Translations under genes and position numbers: made by a program
In this document: positions 16,301-16,584 of the stretch, in pieces
Layout: every line of letters starts with the position of its first letter
Numbering within the stretch: position 1 is the stretch's first letter
The notes under the pieces: generated by a model
What the model saw: only the letters and a program-made list of their open reading frames with translations
The model's database searches: none
Told to the model about the DNA's origin: nothing
Origin: an uncultured Chlorobiaceae bacterium
GTDB lineage: Bacteria; Bacteroidota; Chlorobiia; Chlorobiales; Chlorobiaceae
Direction: 5' to 3'
DNA: 16,584 nucleotides
Assembly (NCBI GenBank): GCA_903929845.1
Contig: CAIYWF010000033.1
Location: 1 to 16,584 of the forward strand

Positions 16301-16584
16301 CTCCCCTCGCCTGTTCATCAAATCGGAGACGCAGCAACTCCATTTTTGCCTTCTCGACCTGATCGGCTTCCGGTGCGGAGACAGCAGCAAGCAAACGGCC
16401 TATGGAGTCCAACGCACGATAGGCATCATCGCTGGAAAATGGTTCCTGATGGGCCCATTTGTTGCGCCAGTCACGGATTTCGGAGACAAGGCTGCGTTCC
16501 GAAAAGCCGAGCGTTTTACGGAACACATCGTTCCAGATATCCCACATCAGTTTCAGGAGCGGCGCCACATCCCATTCAGCAATA
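13395..16584 (-). CDS. Swt1-type HEPN plus DUF499 AAA+-like ATPase, 5' end missing
   Basis: At least 1062 residues are open up to the right edge; the frame runs on past the GTG at 16568 to the last bases (IAEWD), so the start lies outside. Numbering from that GTG codon, residues 1-65 look like the end of a Swt1-type HEPN domain with RNKWAH (R35-x4-H40), matching the Rx4-6H RNase motif of active HEPN proteins. An ATPase core follows: Walker A NFGGGKT (187-193), Walker B CMILIDEW (297-304, Asp302-Glu303) and a sensor-like NCLLVISLPASD (341-352). A Gly/Gln-rich linker (about 930-980) leads to a C-terminal domain (about 980-1057). The layout fits DUF499 (COG1483) proteins, which often sit beside DUF1156 adenine methylases and helicases in defence islands. 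The gene is visibly GC-richer than the operons to its left, which suggests acquisition. The molecular role is not established; partners are out of view. Confidence 0.85.
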   Translation of the reverse strand, partial: IAEWDVAPLLKLMWDIWNDVFRKTLGFSERSLVSEIRDWRNKWAHQEPFSSDDAYRALDSIGRLLAAVSAPEADQVEKAKMELLRLRFDEQARGERRKSSGIALETGVTGMLKPWREVVMPHDDVASGRYQQAEFAADLWQVHLGEGTDEYRDPVEFFRRTYLTESLKEMLIGAVRRMTQGGGDPVVQLQTNFGGGKTHSMLALYHLFSGFPPTELAGVDTILSATSVSSVPKVNRVVLVGNKISPGNPVVKGDGTVVRTLWGELAWQLGGKKAFDRVAADDEKATSPGDLLREIFNEYSPCMILIDEWVAYARQLHDQSDLPAGGFETQFSFAQVLTESARLAKNCLLVISLPASDTSGSPHTQANDVEVGGTRGREALDRLRNVVGRVESSWRPASAEEGFEIVRRRLFQPLADPEQFKQRDVVARAFADFYRSQQAEFPPETRDAGYEQRIKAAYPIHPEIFDRLYTDWSTLVKFQRTRGVLRLMAAVIHSLWEKGDRNPLILPANVAIDDPRVQSELTRYLSDNWVPVIEKDVDGPNSLPLKIDSEQPNLGKYSACRRVARAIYMGSAPTTAAAHKGIDDRLVKLGCVMPGESPAIFGDALRRMASAATYLYQDGSHYWYSTQPTVTKLAEDRAEQLKREPDKVAAELEKRLRKELATTGDFNRIHPMPQNGADVPDDLDARLVVLGFAHPYSRESGNAADLAAKAILENRGNAPRLYRNTLLFLAADKTRLQDLDEAVRKYLAWHSILDEQKNLNLSPYQVTQAENQKSAAESAVTSRLPETWQWLLVPVQSSPQALITWEAVRLTGSDPLAIRASKKLRTDELFLTSFAPTRLRMELDRIPLWRGDHVAVKQLVEDFARYLYLPRLKNPKVLLGAISAGLSFLTWQQDSFGFADSFDETAGRYRGLRNGTVAHLADPHSSELVVRPDVASRQIEAERAEVSVAPLPNDAEGGQTGDGRGGTVQQGNGHKLEAQPIVATKPKRFHGTATLDATRVGRDASKIGEEVIAHLAGIVGARVNVTIEIEAELPEGAPDSVVRTVTENSRTLKFTSQGFEKE

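Overview
The window looks like chromosomal DNA of a green sulfur bacterium (Chlorobiaceae; Chlorobium/Pelodictyon/Chlorobaculum type). This rests on two things seen in the sequence: a left-edge fragment that reads as the start of the ATP-citrate lyase small subunit (AclB, the key enzyme of the reductive TCA cycle), and an argC-argJ-argB-argF-argR-argG run with an embedded repressor gene, an arrangement I associate with this group. Strong Shine-Dalgarno sequences are scarce. The species is not determined.

Left part (1-2441), housekeeping genes: a truncated aclB leaves the window on the minus strand; lgt (prolipoprotein diacylglyceryl transferase) is divergent from it; a GDT1/UPF0016 family cation transporter faces lgt; and a small GNAT acetyltransferase is followed by a compact hairpin that fills the gap to the next, convergent operon.

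Middle part (2442-7178), a tight minus-strand operon of four genes: a PstS-like phosphate-type binding lipoprotein, a two-TM membrane protein with a GGDEF diguanylate cyclase domain carrying an intact RxxD inhibitory site, and two different LolC/LolE-type permeases. The first pair is separated by 4 nt and the second pair overlaps by ATGA. The order suggests periplasmic sensing coupled to c-di-GMP signalling and lipoprotein handling, but that link is inference. Lgt and the Lol-like permeases both belong to lipoprotein maturation and sorting.

Right-centre part (7354-13327), the arginine operon: argC, argJ, argB, argF, argR, argG, closely spaced on the plus strand. ArgJ recycles the acetyl group, so no separate acetylglutamate synthase is needed. 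The striking point is that argB carries an in-frame TAA at codon 143 while sequence on both sides reads as a normal acetylglutamate kinase in the same frame. This is a recent nonsense mutation or a sequence error. argD and argH are not in the window.

Right edge (13395-16584): a large, GC-richer, minus-strand gene, 5' incomplete, for a Swt1-type HEPN plus DUF499 AAA+-like ATPase. This family is often found in defence or restriction-modification islands. It starts the accessory part of the region, just behind a GC-rich hairpin after argG. Its partners would lie beyond the right edge and cannot be seen.
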